From: G016234445 sp964438865 | GTDB taxonomy: Bacteria > Chloroflexota > Dehalococcoidia > Tepidiformales > Tepidiformaceae | DNA: 64,000 nt | Direction of reading: 5' to 3' | Assembly: GCA_964438865.1 (NCBI GenBank) | Contig: CAYTMI010000008.1 | Location: 105,801-169,800 of the forward strand | In this document: positions 50,024 through 58,360 of the stretch, piece by piece | How positions within the stretch are numbered: the first letter of the stretch is position 1 | Layout of the letters: each line of letters starts with the position of its first letter | Program-made: the position numbers and the translations under genes | Notes under the pieces: model-generated | The model's input: the letters and a program-made list of their open reading frames with translations, nothing else | Databases searched by the model: none | What the model was told of the DNA's origin: nothing

Positions 50024-50518
50024 CTACGCGGTGACCTTGAACGCCGTCTTCATGCCCTTGGCGTAGTGACCGATCGCCTGCCCATTGATCACTTCGACGA
50101 CGTTGCAAGACAGCTCGTAGTCGCCCGGGGTGAGGTCGAGCGTCAGCTCTTTCGCCTGGCCCATCGTGAGCCCCGTCACTTGGCCGGCGAGTTGAAGGCT
50201 GCCGTCGGCGCTCTTCTTCATCACCTGGAGGTCGTGCGTGGCGCCGGCCGCGCCGGCCATATCCGCGTGGCTCATTTCGTGGACTGCCCAGAACGTGACC
50301 GTCCCGGCCTTTGCCTCGGCTCGCGCGGGTTCGACTGCCCAGTTGGCGAGCCCGACCCGGATGGACCCCGCGGGCTGGTTCGCGCCCATCATCCCGCCCG
50401 AGCCGCCCGTCATGTCTCCCATGCCGCCCGAGTTCCCACCTCCACCGCAAGCGGCAGCGAGGACAACCGTGCCCAGCAGGGCGATAGCAGCGGCGCACGA
50501 AAGATAGAGACGCTTCAC
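50024..50518 (-). CDS. Cupredoxin-domain lipoprotein, sulfocyanin-like
   Basis: A 164-residue lipoprotein (signal peptide, lipobox AAAC with Cys24, then a Gly/Met-rich linker GGMGDMTGGSGGMMG) and a cupredoxin domain. Candidate type 1 copper ligands are His95 (THDLQV), Cys138 (YELSCNVV), His151 and Met156 (GHYAKGMKTAF), the His-Cys-His-Met set in the right order. It is probably an extracytoplasmic electron carrier or copper-binding protein. It could serve nitrous-oxide or other respiratory enzymes, but its neighbours do not show this. A GGAGGAAT ribosome binding site precedes the ATG. Confidence 0.8.
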   Translation of the reverse strand: MKRLYLSCAAAIALLGTVVLAAACGGGGNSGGMGDMTGGSGGMMGANQPAGSIRVGLANWAVEPARAEAKAGTVTFWAVHEMSHADMAGAAGATHDLQVMKKSADGSLQLAGQVTGLTMGQAKELTLDLTPGDYELSCNVVEVINGQAIGHYAKGMKTAFKVTA

Positions 50519-50881
50519 GTATTCCTCCAGGAGTCTGTTCGAGGACCCCGGTCGTTACTACGACCATCAGTAGTAGTGTGATCCATCTCCACATTTGGCG
50601 CACGGCCGCGGTAAGGGAAACGGCAAGCGACCAGCCAGCGCCGGGATCTCATGCGCTCGTTCTCGCCCCCGGCGGCAATCGGGCGTCCTGTCGTTCGCAC
50701 CCGGGACAGCGTACTCCCATGGCCCGCACGGCAGTGCACAGCCCCACTGCGGTCCGATCGACCTCCGCTGCGAAACCCCCCTGAGCCAGCCGCACCGATG
50801 AGGACTGTGCTCGCCCAGGCGCGACGAAGGGACGGCCGCGTGGCCGTCCCTTCGTTGTCTTGGACCAGGCAGCCGGCGTGG
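50519..50881. other. Gene-free spacer with an inverted repeat and a terminator hairpin
   Basis: 363 bases between the cupredoxin start and the PhoX stop. Near the cupredoxin promoter is TACTAC/GTAGTA (about 50556-50575, eight-base spacer), a possible operator. A perfect 13-bp hairpin lies at 50825-50854. The rest shows no coding character and no repeat family member. Confidence 0.6.
50825..50854. terminator. Terminator-like hairpin downstream of phoX
   Basis: CGAAGGGACGGCC and its exact complement surround a GCGT loop, 27 bases past the phoX stop (phoX is on the minus strand). The T-rich tail (TTGTCTT) follows on the plus strand, so it may act in both directions. Confidence 0.7.
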
Positions 50882-52207
50882 CTAGTCCTGGCGGTTCGTG
50901 ATAGCCCAGGTGCCGTCCCCGTCGGGGGCGGCGGAGTGCTGGATGTTGACGAACATGGTGTGTGGGTCCTTGCCGAAGTAGATCCCCGTGCCCTCGGCCG
51001 ACGGGTCACTCAACGAGGCGAAGAGGTAGACGTTGTCGGCAGAGCCGTCGCCGTCGAGGTCCTTGCCAGCCCACCAGATGTCTGAGGGGACGTTGTCCTC
51101 GATGATGATGAGGTCGCCGTTGGGGGATTCGGCGAGGTTGTCGGGATTGTCGAAGCCGGTCCGGTACCCGGTAGAGCCGGGGGTGCCGACCTCGAACGGC
51201 ACATTGATGCCGGGCTTGACGAAGTCGGTGACTTTGAGGGAGTTGAGGTTGATGGCGAGGACGCGGCCATCATAGAGCTCCACGCTGCCAGCGTAGCGGC
51301 CTTCGGTAACGGCGACGTAGAGGGTGTTGCCGATGATCTCGATGTCCTCAGGGCGGTTCCAACCGGTGCCACCGGCAGCGGTGCCCGCCGTGGGGGCGGT
51401 CAGAGGGTTGATGGGGCCGACCCATTCGCCCTGGCCGGTCCCATCCGGGCCAGTGACCTTGAGGGCGTAGAGCTTGCCGCTGGAGAGGTCCCCGCGGCGA
51501 TCGGGGACGAACTTGTAGATGCCGCCGCCGTAGCCTTCGCGCTGGCCGCGGAACTCATCGACGACATAGACGGCGCCATCGGGGCCGACGTCGATGCCTT
51601 CGTGGGCGAGGCGGCCGACAGCCGGGCGGTCGATGACCGCGACCGCGGTCATGGGGTCGTTCTTGTCGAGTACGATTTCGAGGAGGCGGCCGCCGGTGAC
51701 TTCCTCGGCGAAGAGGATGGTGCCCCAGGGCGTCCAGCGGATGCCGTCGAGCGCCTGGTAGGGCTGGTTGAGGTCGGGGCCGGCGAGGATCTTCGTCTCA
51801 CCCGTCTTGAGATCGACGACGGAGACGACGCCACCCATCGTGCCGCCGTTCGCGCCGCGCACTTCGTGGGTGCGGTACAGGAAGCGCCCGGCGTACTTGC
51901 CGGTCTCGTTGACGGTGTTCATGTCGTTCCAGTCGTCGCCGTCGCCGCTGACGGCCGGCGCCTGGTAGATGTTGAGGTTGGATTCATCGGAGACGATGTA
52001 CTGACGGAATCCATTGGGGAGCACCCAGGGGGCCGCTGGATTCCATGCGGAGGTGTCGGCGGATTTGGAGATGGGATCGAAGGCGATGGGCCCGTTGACG
52101 GTTTGGCCGGCGAGCGCGACACCGCCGAGCGCGGCGGCAGCCAGTCCGGCTGCCGCGACGCCAAGCGAGGTCCGCCCCCTCAGCGAGGAGGGAAAGCGAG
52201 AGTTCAT
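50882..52207 (-). CDS. phoX: PhoX-family alkaline phosphatase-like protein (DUF839)
   Basis: A 441-residue exported protein. The N-terminal signal is SSLRGRTSLGVAAAGLAAAALGGVALAG, with an Arg-rich n-region but no clear twin arginine. PhoX/DUF839 features are WVLPNGFRQYIVSDESNLN, NETGKYAGRFLYRTHEV, GIRWTPWGTILFAEEVTGG, NRPEDIEIIGNTLYVAVTEG, FDNPDNLAESPNGDLIIIEDN and TMFVNIQHSAAPDG. PhoX enzymes are Ca/Fe phosphatases that release phosphate outside the cytoplasm. ATG 52207 was chosen because the signal peptide starts here. PHO-box-like direct repeats lie upstream. The divergent gene encodes a cyclic-nucleotide-binding protein. Confidence 0.75.
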   Translation of the reverse strand: MNSRFPSSLRGRTSLGVAAAGLAAAALGGVALAGQTVNGPIAFDPISKSADTSAWNPAAPWVLPNGFRQYIVSDESNLNIYQAPAVSGDGDDWNDMNTVNETGKYAGRFLYRTHEVRGANGGTMGGVVSVVDLKTGETKILAGPDLNQPYQALDGIRWTPWGTILFAEEVTGGRLLEIVLDKNDPMTAVAVIDRPAVGRLAHEGIDVGPDGAVYVVDEFRGQREGYGGGIYKFVPDRRGDLSSGKLYALKVTGPDGTGQGEWVGPINPLTAPTAGTAAGGTGWNRPEDIEIIGNTLYVAVTEGRYAGSVELYDGRVLAINLNSLKVTDFVKPGINVPFEVGTPGSTGYRTGFDNPDNLAESPNGDLIIIEDNVPSDIWWAGKDLDGDGSADNVYLFASLSDPSAEGTGIYFGKDPHTMFVNIQHSAAPDGDGTWAITNRQD

Positions 52208-52293
52208 GGAGGAGACATCCTTTGGTCTGATTTCGTTCAGCTGGCTGCGCGGCCGCACATCAACCAACCACAGGCCCAACCCTAGGCCGCGGT

Positions 52294-52370
52294 GTTTAAC
52301 GACCGTTGATCCCATCCGCCAGGGCCAGCACCAGCCGCCGGGCCCCCTGTTCACGGCCCGTTAACGCACC
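52294..52370. promoter_or_regulatory. PHO-box-like direct repeats between phoX and the CNB gene
   Basis: Two pairs of 11-base-spaced GTT-type repeats: GTTTAACGACC then GTTGATC (from 52294), and GTTCACGGCCC then GTTAACG (from 52349). The 11-base period and GTTCAC core resemble PhoP-type PHO boxes of actinobacteria. The position upstream of a phosphatase gene fits phosphate control, but the match is by eye only. Confidence 0.35.
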
Positions 52371-52389
52371 GCCGATAGCCTCGGTCCTC

Positions 52390-52785
52390 ATGACCACAAG
52401 CATCTTTGCCCACGAACCCGGGGGTCGCGATTACCTGCCCGGTGACACCATCTTTGCCGCCGGGGACCCGGCCTCCACGATGTTTGTGGTGCAGTCCGGA
52501 GAAGTGGACCTCTTCGTCGGCGACCAATTGGTGGAGACCGTCGGCGTCGATGGCGTCTTCGGCGAAATGGGCATGCTCGAGGCTGCTCCGCGCACGGCAA
52601 CCGCCGTCGCCCGCACAGCCTGCCGCGTCGTCGAAATCGATTCCGCCGGCTTTACCCGCCAGGTGAGCCGAAACCCCTTCTTCGCCATCGAAATCATGCG
52701 GATGCTTGCCCGCCGCCTTCGGAATGCCGACGCCGCGTTGACCGGGCGGGCGGCCGACCTGTCATCGCCAGGCAGCGGCGGCTAA
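52390..52785 (+). CDS. Stand-alone cyclic-nucleotide-binding domain protein
   Basis: A 131-residue protein consisting almost only of a CRP-type cNMP-binding beta-barrel (GDTIFAAGDPASTMFVVQSGEVDLFVGDQLVETVGVDGVFGEMGMLEAAPRTATAVARTACRVVEID). The helix RNPFFAIEIMRMLARRLR follows it. The phosphate-binding cassette GEMGMLEAAPRTATA keeps Glu and Arg, so it may bind cAMP or a related nucleotide. There is no DNA-binding domain. Such short proteins act as sensors with partner proteins. Divergent from phoX. Confidence 0.8.
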   Translation: MTTSIFAHEPGGRDYLPGDTIFAAGDPASTMFVVQSGEVDLFVGDQLVETVGVDGVFGEMGMLEAAPRTATAVARTACRVVEIDSAGFTRQVSRNPFFAIEIMRMLARRLRNADAALTGRAADLSSPGSGG

Positions 52786-52818
52786 CAGCAGTATCCAGGC
52801 CACGCCCCGTCCCATAGG

Positions 52819-53280
52819 TCAGTGCTGGTCCACCCGCCGCATCCGCGTCACCCGCTTCAACGGCACCATGTCCCAGACCAGAACGTCGCCCTCCAGGTGC
52901 CGCGTGACCGCCACGAACGCGTCGTTCGGCCGCAACACCAGCGCGCCATCTTCGAAGCGGGCCGCCACGGTGATCGGCAGGAAACCCCTCGCGCTCACGT
53001 CGTTCACCCCGTTCTCGAGCGTCCCGTCGGCGCGCATGTCGTGGACCACGCCACCTGCTGTGATGACCACCCGGTTGCCGGCTTGCTCCACGCGCTCGCG
53101 GTGGGAGACATCCGCGACCGGTGCCCCATCGACCGCCACCTCAAACGCCTGCCACAGTCCGCGAAAGTCCGGCAGGCCCGCGGCAATCGGTTCATCGCAG
53201 CCATCGAGCACCGGCGGCGGCATCTCGGTGTGCCATCCGCCCGGGGGGGTGTGCGCCACCGGGATCTCGTCAGCCTTCAT
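52819..53280 (-). CDS. Hypothetical protein, possible lipocalin-like fold
   Basis: A 153-residue soluble protein, not recognised. It has Pro/Gly-rich N-terminus, FRGLWQAFEVAVDGAPV, then alternating strands (HRERVEQAGNRVVITAGGVVHDMRADGTLENGVNDV... VAARFEDGALVLRPND... HLEGDVLVWDMVPLKRVTRMRRV). The beta-strand pattern and its size resemble lipocalin-like or fatty-acid-binding proteins. It starts 12 bases after the nitronate monooxygenase stop, so it is very likely in the same operon and under the same operator at 54250. Confidence 0.65.
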   Translation of the reverse strand: MKADEIPVAHTPPGGWHTEMPPPVLDGCDEPIAAGLPDFRGLWQAFEVAVDGAPVADVSHRERVEQAGNRVVITAGGVVHDMRADGTLENGVNDVSARGFLPITVAARFEDGALVLRPNDAFVAVTRHLEGDVLVWDMVPLKRVTRMRRVDQH

Positions 53281-53292
53281 CGGCCTTCTCCG

Positions 53293-54195
53293 TCAGCCAC
53301 GGGCGGCTCGGGCGGGCACGCCCGAATCTGCGAACCCGGAGAGTGCCGCCATGTTCGCGCGGGCGACCTCCCCGGCTTCCCGGAAGATGCGCTCGATGAC
53401 CTCGCGGGCAGGCGCCACGTCATCGATCAGCGCCGAGACCTGCCCCATCTGGACGCGCCGCACCTCGCCCAGGACCGACTCCGCGAACTCCGCTTTCGCC
53501 ACCCGCGGACGGATGCGCCCCTCGGCCGACGCCGTCGCCGTGTCGTTCGCCGCCAGGATGAGCCGCTGGTAGTAGGCGGGTAGCTCCGACTCCACGGTCG
53601 CGACGAGGCGCGTCCCAAGCTGGATCCCGTCCGCGCCCAGGGCGAACACGGCCGCGATCCCGTGGCCGTCTGCCACCGCACCCGCGCCGACCAGCGGCAT
53701 CGTCGGCAGCGCCCGTCGGATCGAAGGGATGAGGATCATCATGCTGACCTCGTTGTCGCCCCGGTAGCCGCCCGATTCGGCAGGCTCGGCGATGACGGCA
53801 TCGACGCCCGCTTCCGCCGCCTTCTGTGCATGCAGCGTCGTCGCCACCACGTGTGCGACCCGGATGCCCTCTTGCTTCAGACGCGCGGTCGCGACCTTGG
53901 GGCTGCCCGCCGAGGTGATCACGGCCGCCACGCGCTCTTCGATGCAGATGCCGATCTTCGCTTCCAGTTGGTCCGCGGGCATGAGCGCGATGGGAAAGTT
54001 GACCGCAAACGGACGGTTCGTGGCGGCCCGGTAGGCGCGAATGCGTTCGCGAAGCTGGTCGGGAGTGGCGCCGGCCGCCGCAATCGTCCCGAGGCCACCG
54101 GCTTCGGAGACTGCGATGCCGAGGGCGGGGGTGGCGGCGACGGACCCCATCACCAGCGGGTAGCGGATTCCGTAGAGGTCACAGATTGCGTTCAC
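53293..54195 (-). CDS. Nitronate monooxygenase / 2-nitropropane dioxygenase-like protein
   Basis: A 300-residue FMN TIM-barrel protein: YPLVMGSVAATPALGIAVSEAGGLGTIAAAG at the start, VNFPIAL, VITSAGSPKVA, GVDAVIAEPAESGGYRG with the His of the class replaced by Glu-Ser, VGAGAVADGHGIAAVFALGADGIQLGTRLVAT for FMN phosphate. The active-site His of class I NMOs (GxxAGGHxG) is not present in this form, so it may be one of the many homologues with other activities, such as enoyl-CoA or quinone reductase. It heads a two-gene operon with a TTGACA-N17-TAGGCT promoter and an operator shared with the dehalogenase promoter. Confidence 0.75.
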   Translation of the reverse strand: MNAICDLYGIRYPLVMGSVAATPALGIAVSEAGGLGTIAAAGATPDQLRERIRAYRAATNRPFAVNFPIALMPADQLEAKIGICIEERVAAVITSAGSPKVATARLKQEGIRVAHVVATTLHAQKAAEAGVDAVIAEPAESGGYRGDNEVSMMILIPSIRRALPTMPLVGAGAVADGHGIAAVFALGADGIQLGTRLVATVESELPAYYQRLILAANDTATASAEGRIRPRVAKAEFAESVLGEVRRVQMGQVSALIDDVAPAREVIERIFREAGEVARANMAALSGFADSGVPARAARG

Positions 54196-54249
54196 GGCGG
54201 GTTCCTTTCTCGGGAGGGCGGGGTGTCGTTTCGGGGGCGGGTGCGGCGG

Positions 54250-54278
54250 AGCCTAGCGTGTGGCACTCAGAGTGTCAA
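54250..54278 (-). promoter_or_regulatory. Promoter of the nitronate monooxygenase operon with shared 17-bp operator
   Basis: On the minus strand TTGACA (54278-54273), 17 bases and TAGGCT (54255-54250). The near-palindrome TGACACTCTGAGTGCCA (54277-54261 on that strand) starts inside the -35 and fills much of the spacer. It is identical at 16 of 17 positions, and at the same place relative to -35, to 34047-34063 in the haloalkane dehalogenase promoter. Confidence 0.6.
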
Positions 54279-54301
54279 CACATTCTCCCGGCGGAAGGGA
54301 G

Positions 54302-55465
54302 CTACCGCGGTTTCGGGATGACGCCGATCACCGACGTGTCGGCCGAAGAGAAGACGAGGCTGCCGTCGGCGAGCGTCACCATGATGGCGGGGGCCATTGG
54401 CCGGTCCCGGCGCACGACCGTCCACTCGCCCGTGGGTGGGCCCTCGTCGTAGCCCACGATTGTCGGGAGCTGGAAGGTCCGTTGGAAGCCGCGCGCCGAA
54501 GTGAAGGTGATCGCCGTTTCCTTGAAGCCGACGTGCCAGACATCGCCCGAGGAGGTGGCCGCCAGTGAGCCGTCCGGGACAGGTGGGGCCGAGAGCGCAT
54601 CGGCCCGCGGCCCGGCGGGGTCGAGGCGGGCGAGCGTCCCCGAGTCGATGAACACGACGGCGCCGCCTGCCGAAATCACGGACGGCGCCTTCGCGCCCGC
54701 CACGGCCCCGGCGGGCCCGGCATCGATGTCGAACACCCACATCCCAGGGGCGTACCCCTGCGCCGGGTAGGCGACGTCGGTGGCGAGGAGCACCTTTTCG
54801 CCATCGAGCGCGCGGATGCTCCTGGGGGGTGGAAGGTTCGCCGGGAGGGGGATCACTGGCAGCAGCTCCAGCTTCGGGGTGAGCTTGAAAGCAGCGATCT
54901 CCAGGGCGCCGAACCGGACCATCAAGAGCCGGTCGCCGTCGAGGGAGACGCCCTCGACGTAGTTGCCGCCTTCCATGCCTGCGGGATACGAGATGCGGGG
55001 CAGGCCCACTTCCTCCTTCGTCCCGTCGTCGCGGACAACAACGACCCTGTGGCCAGTCATCAGGACGGTCGCGCCCTCGATGCGGCCCATCCATTGAGGG
55101 AACTCTTGCCACTCCAAGGGGGCCGTCTTTTCGCTGGCGCCGGTCGTCGGGTCGAGGCGGTAGAGGCCCTGTGTCCCGTCACCGCTCCCGGCGGCGTACC
55201 AGAGCGAGGTCCCGTCGGTCGCCAGGGGCACTGCGCGGCCGCCGCCGCCGCCGGTGTCGAAGAGGCGGATGGCCCGGCTCCCGCGACTGGCGATGTTGCC
55301 GTGCGTGATCGGCTCGGAGCCGCCAGAGCCCAGGCCCCACCGGAGCCCGTCCACGGCCAACACGAGCACGTTCGCGACAAGCACCGCAGCGGCAAGGGAG
55401 AGGAGCGAGAGCAGCGCCCGCCTGAGCGGGGTGTCGACAGCTTTCATCCAATGGTGCGCCCTCAC
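54302..55465 (-). CDS. Membrane-anchored beta-propeller-like protein of unknown function
   Basis: A 387-residue protein with one N-terminal membrane helix (LLSLLSLAAAVLVANVLVLAV) and a long extracytoplasmic domain of repeated short beta units (TDGTSLWYAAGSGDGTQGLYRLDPTTGASEK, GEKVLLATDVAYPAQG, AGGAVVFIDSGTLARLDPAG, SGDVWHVGFKETAITF), which suggests a beta-propeller. GTG 55465 overlaps the amidohydrolase stop by four bases (GTGA), supporting that start and coupling; ATG 55447 is the alternative. No catalytic motif was recognised. Probably co-expressed with the amidohydrolase upstream. Confidence 0.6.
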   Translation of the reverse strand: MRAHHWMKAVDTPLRRALLSLLSLAAAVLVANVLVLAVDGLRWGLGSGGSEPITHGNIASRGSRAIRLFDTGGGGGRAVPLATDGTSLWYAAGSGDGTQGLYRLDPTTGASEKTAPLEWQEFPQWMGRIEGATVLMTGHRVVVVRDDGTKEEVGLPRISYPAGMEGGNYVEGVSLDGDRLLMVRFGALEIAAFKLTPKLELLPVIPLPANLPPPRSIRALDGEKVLLATDVAYPAQGYAPGMWVFDIDAGPAGAVAGAKAPSVISAGGAVVFIDSGTLARLDPAGPRADALSAPPVPDGSLAATSSGDVWHVGFKETAITFTSARGFQRTFQLPTIVGYDEGPPTGEWTVVRRDRPMAPAIMVTLADGSLVFSSADTSVIGVIPKPR

Positions 55466-57114
55466 ACCCCGAACACCGCCCCTTCAAACACGGTCGCCAC
55501 CACCCGGATGTCCTTGATCGCCTCCGGTTCCACCTCGAACGGGTCCGCATCCAGCACCGCGAAGTCCGCCCGCTTCCCCGCCGCGATGCTCCCGATCTCC
55601 CGGTCCAGCCGCAACGACCAGGCCGCGTCGATCGTCACCGCCCGCAGCGCGCGTTCGAGGTCGATCCGCTGTTCCGCCGCGTGCACCACGCCCGACTGCG
55701 ACCTCCGGGTGACCGCTGTCCCCACCGCCAGCAACGGCCGCACCGGCCCCATCGGCAGGTCCGAATGCAGCGTGATGTTGACCCCATGCCGTGCCAGCGA
55801 ACCCAACCGCGTCATCTGGCTCGCGCGCTCCGGCCCCAGCCCCACCTCCGACCACCGGTCTGCGAACAGGTACAGGTAGTACCCGTTCGCAGAGACCGTC
55901 GCACCCAACCGGGCGAGCCGCCGCACCTGGTCCTCCCGGGAGATGCCGAAGTGCTCAAGGTTGAAGCGGAAGTCGGCCCGCGGATGCTCCTGTTGCAGCG
56001 CCTCCAGGGCGTCGAGCGTCACGTCGAGCCCCTCGTCCCCGTTCACGTGGTGGTACACGTCGAAGCCGGCTGTCCAGTACGGCTCGATCAGTCCCTTCAG
56101 CTCCCCAGGCGGGGTCAGCCACTCCCCGTGGTGGCCGTCGATGTACCCCGGTGGGCAGAGGCACATCAACTGCGAGATGAAGGCGCCGTCCCCGAACGTC
56201 TTGATCGCCTTGAGCCAGCGCAGCCGGTGGGTGTTCCGCTCCGGGAGCGCGCTCAGCGTCGCCAGCGTCTCGTCCCCGTAGCGCGCGCGCCACACGTGCG
56301 GTGGCGCCACCAGGTACGTCCGGAACGGCACGTCGTCGGCGTCGAGCACTTCCCGGAAAGCGTCCCACTCCCGCCGTGGCCCGAGCGTCCCGCCGCCCAG
56401 CATGTCCGCCACCGTCGTCACGCCGCCCGCATGGACGAGGTCGCGCGTCAGCCGTAGCCCCCGGTGGAAGCGTTCCGGAGCCGAAAGGTAGGGCGCGAGG
56501 CTCGCCAGCGCGACCGTAATCCCGCCTTCGAAGAAGTGCCCGTCCTCCATGTTCACCTGCGACGCGTGCGCCTTCACCAGCCCTTCGTCCGGGTTGAGCC
56601 ATCGCAGCCCCGCCGTGTTGAAGACGAATTCGTGGAAGGACCGCTGGATCACGACGATCGGTACCTCGCCGCCCACCGTGTCGAGGTCCCCCCGCGTGAT
56701 CGGCCCGTGCCAGAATCGGTTCCAGCCCCAGACGATGAGCGGCTCCGCCGGGCCGTTGTGTTTCGCCAGCGAAGCAGCCACCGCCGCCAGGAACGCCGCG
56801 CGGTCGGTCGCGGCCGGCGCCGTCCGGTCCGGCAGATCCCACGCCTCCGGGGCGGCGATCTCGTAGCTCAGGAGAAACGCCGCGAGCGATGGGTGCAGGT
56901 GCGGGTCGATGAATCCCGGGAGCAGCACGCGGTCCGCGAACTGGTCGTCCACCTCGTGGGGGAAAGCATCGAGCCACGGCCGCAGCGACGCCATCTCTCC
57001 CACTGCCACGATCTGGCCTCCGCGCACCGCGACCGCATCGGCCACCGGGAGCCCCGGCTCCATCGTGATGATGCGCCGCGCCCGGTACACCGTCAGCCCC
57101 GCCGATCCGTCCAC
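55462..57114 (-). CDS. Amidohydrolase family protein, YtcJ-like
   Basis: A 550-residue metal-dependent hydrolase: VYRARRIITMEPGLPVADAVAVRGGQIVAVG at the start, HxH in FIDPHLHPSL, KAIKTFGDGAFISQLM, VYHHVNGDEGLD, FNLEHFGISRED and GSIAAGKRADFAVLDADPFEVEP at the end. Same family as the gene at 11864 but clearly different in sequence. It is first in an operon with the membrane-anchored beta protein (GTGA overlap). Substrate unknown. Confidence 0.75.
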   Translation of the reverse strand: MDGSAGLTVYRARRIITMEPGLPVADAVAVRGGQIVAVGEMASLRPWLDAFPHEVDDQFADRVLLPGFIDPHLHPSLAAFLLSYEIAAPEAWDLPDRTAPAATDRAAFLAAVAASLAKHNGPAEPLIVWGWNRFWHGPITRGDLDTVGGEVPIVVIQRSFHEFVFNTAGLRWLNPDEGLVKAHASQVNMEDGHFFEGGITVALASLAPYLSAPERFHRGLRLTRDLVHAGGVTTVADMLGGGTLGPRREWDAFREVLDADDVPFRTYLVAPPHVWRARYGDETLATLSALPERNTHRLRWLKAIKTFGDGAFISQLMCLCPPGYIDGHHGEWLTPPGELKGLIEPYWTAGFDVYHHVNGDEGLDVTLDALEALQQEHPRADFRFNLEHFGISREDQVRRLARLGATVSANGYYLYLFADRWSEVGLGPERASQMTRLGSLARHGVNITLHSDLPMGPVRPLLAVGTAVTRRSQSGVVHAAEQRIDLERALRAVTIDAAWSLRLDREIGSIAAGKRADFAVLDADPFEVEPEAIKDIRVVATVFEGAVFGV

Positions 57115-57404
57115 GCGCGAATCTTACGCCCGGCCGGGGGCTATGAGCGGCGCCCCCTACTCCGAGAAGCCCAGCTCAAGCCCTTCGCAGGCCGCGTTCG
57201 CCGCCACGATGGCGTTCAGCCGGCTGGCAACAGCCCCCGGGCGCAGGTCTTCTCGTCGCTCCCCCAGTCGAGCGGGCGCTTAGCAGAGGCGGGGGCGCAC
57301 AGCAAAGTTGACGTCGAGGAACGGCCCGTGCAGAATCTCGGGACGCTGCCGGATGGCGGCCACCACGGTGCAAAATGTACCCTCGACACTTGGGAGGTGT
57401 TCGA

Positions 57405-58217
57405 ATGAATCCAAACAAAGATCTTTGGGAAAAAGGCGACTTCACTCGCATCGCGGCGAGCATGAGAGAGAGCGGAGAGGCGCTCGTCCAGGGATTCGGA
57501 ATCACAAAAGGCCTCAAGGTCCTGGATCTCGGCTGCGGCGATGGCACGACCGCGTTGCCTGCAGCGAAACTCGGGGCGGACGTCCTGGGCGTCGACATCG
57601 CCAGTAACCTGGTTGAGGCCGGGAACAAGCGCGCCAGCGAGCAGGGGCTCACGAACTGCAGGTTCCAGGAGGGCGATGCGTCCAACCTGGAGGGTCTCCA
57701 GGACAACACGTTCGACCTCGTCGTCAGCATCTTCGGGGCGATGTTCGCGCCAAGGCCATTCGATGTGGCGAAGGAGATGGTCCGCGTGACCAGGCCCGGC
57801 GGCCGGGTGATCATGGGGAACTGGATTCCCGGTGACCCCACGCTCGTCGCGCAGATCCTCAAGATCAGCTCCGCCTACTCGCCGCCCCCGCCGGAAGGCT
57901 TCGTCAGCCCGATGACGTGGGGGGTCGAAGACAACGTGCGGGAGCGGTTCGCGGGGGCGGGAATCGCGCCGGAGCGGGTGTCGTTCGCGAGAAAGACGTA
58001 CACGTTCAGTCTCCCGGTCACCCCCACGGAGCTCCTTGCGCGGTTCCGGACCTACTATGGCCCGACCATGAACGCGTTCGCCGCAGCTGAGCAGAACGGG
58101 CGCACCGACGACCTCCAGAAGGAGCTCGAAGCCCTCTTCAACAGCCAGAACGCGAGCGCCAGCAAGGATGCGACCTCCATCCCCGCAACCTTCCTGCAAG
58201 TTACCGTGTCGGTCTGA
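57405..58217 (+). CDS. Class I SAM-dependent methyltransferase
   Basis: A 270-residue methyltransferase: motif I KVLDLGCGDGTTALPAAKLGADVLGVDIA, motif II region FQEGDASNLEGLQDNTFDLVVSIFGAMFAP and PGGRVIMGNW. It belongs to the UbiE/Methyltransf_11 group that methylates small molecules. GGGAGGTG precedes the ATG. The N-terminus (MNPNKDLWEKGDFTRIAASMRESGEALV) is typical of a small clade found in many environmental bacteria. Codon use near the start (AAT, AAA, ACA) is less GC3-rich than in the neighbours, a mild hint of transfer. It stands alone. Confidence 0.82.
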   Translation: MNPNKDLWEKGDFTRIAASMRESGEALVQGFGITKGLKVLDLGCGDGTTALPAAKLGADVLGVDIASNLVEAGNKRASEQGLTNCRFQEGDASNLEGLQDNTFDLVVSIFGAMFAPRPFDVAKEMVRVTRPGGRVIMGNWIPGDPTLVAQILKISSAYSPPPPEGFVSPMTWGVEDNVRERFAGAGIAPERVSFARKTYTFSLPVTPTELLARFRTYYGPTMNAFAAAEQNGRTDDLQKELEALFNSQNASASKDATSIPATFLQVTVSV

Positions 58218-58219
58218 GT

Positions 58220-58262
58220 GCCCTCACCCCCGACCCCTCTCGCGACCTCGCGGGAGGCGGGG
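58220..58262 (-). repeat. Dispersed CCCTCACCCC/CCCTCTC hairpin element, reverse orientation
   Basis: CCCTCACCCCCGACCCCTCTCGCG followed by CGCGGGAGGCGGGGG is the reverse-complement orientation of the family at 13551, with several stem mismatches. It lies just after the methyltransferase stop, where it could act as terminator. Confidence 0.65.
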
Positions 58263-58360
58263 GCAAAGCGCTGTTCGACGGGACTTCTGAACGGGCGCGA
58301 GGTTTTGTCCGGAAGTAACAGCTGCCCGGGCGCTCGCCGGGCTGGACGAGCCGGTGCCGT

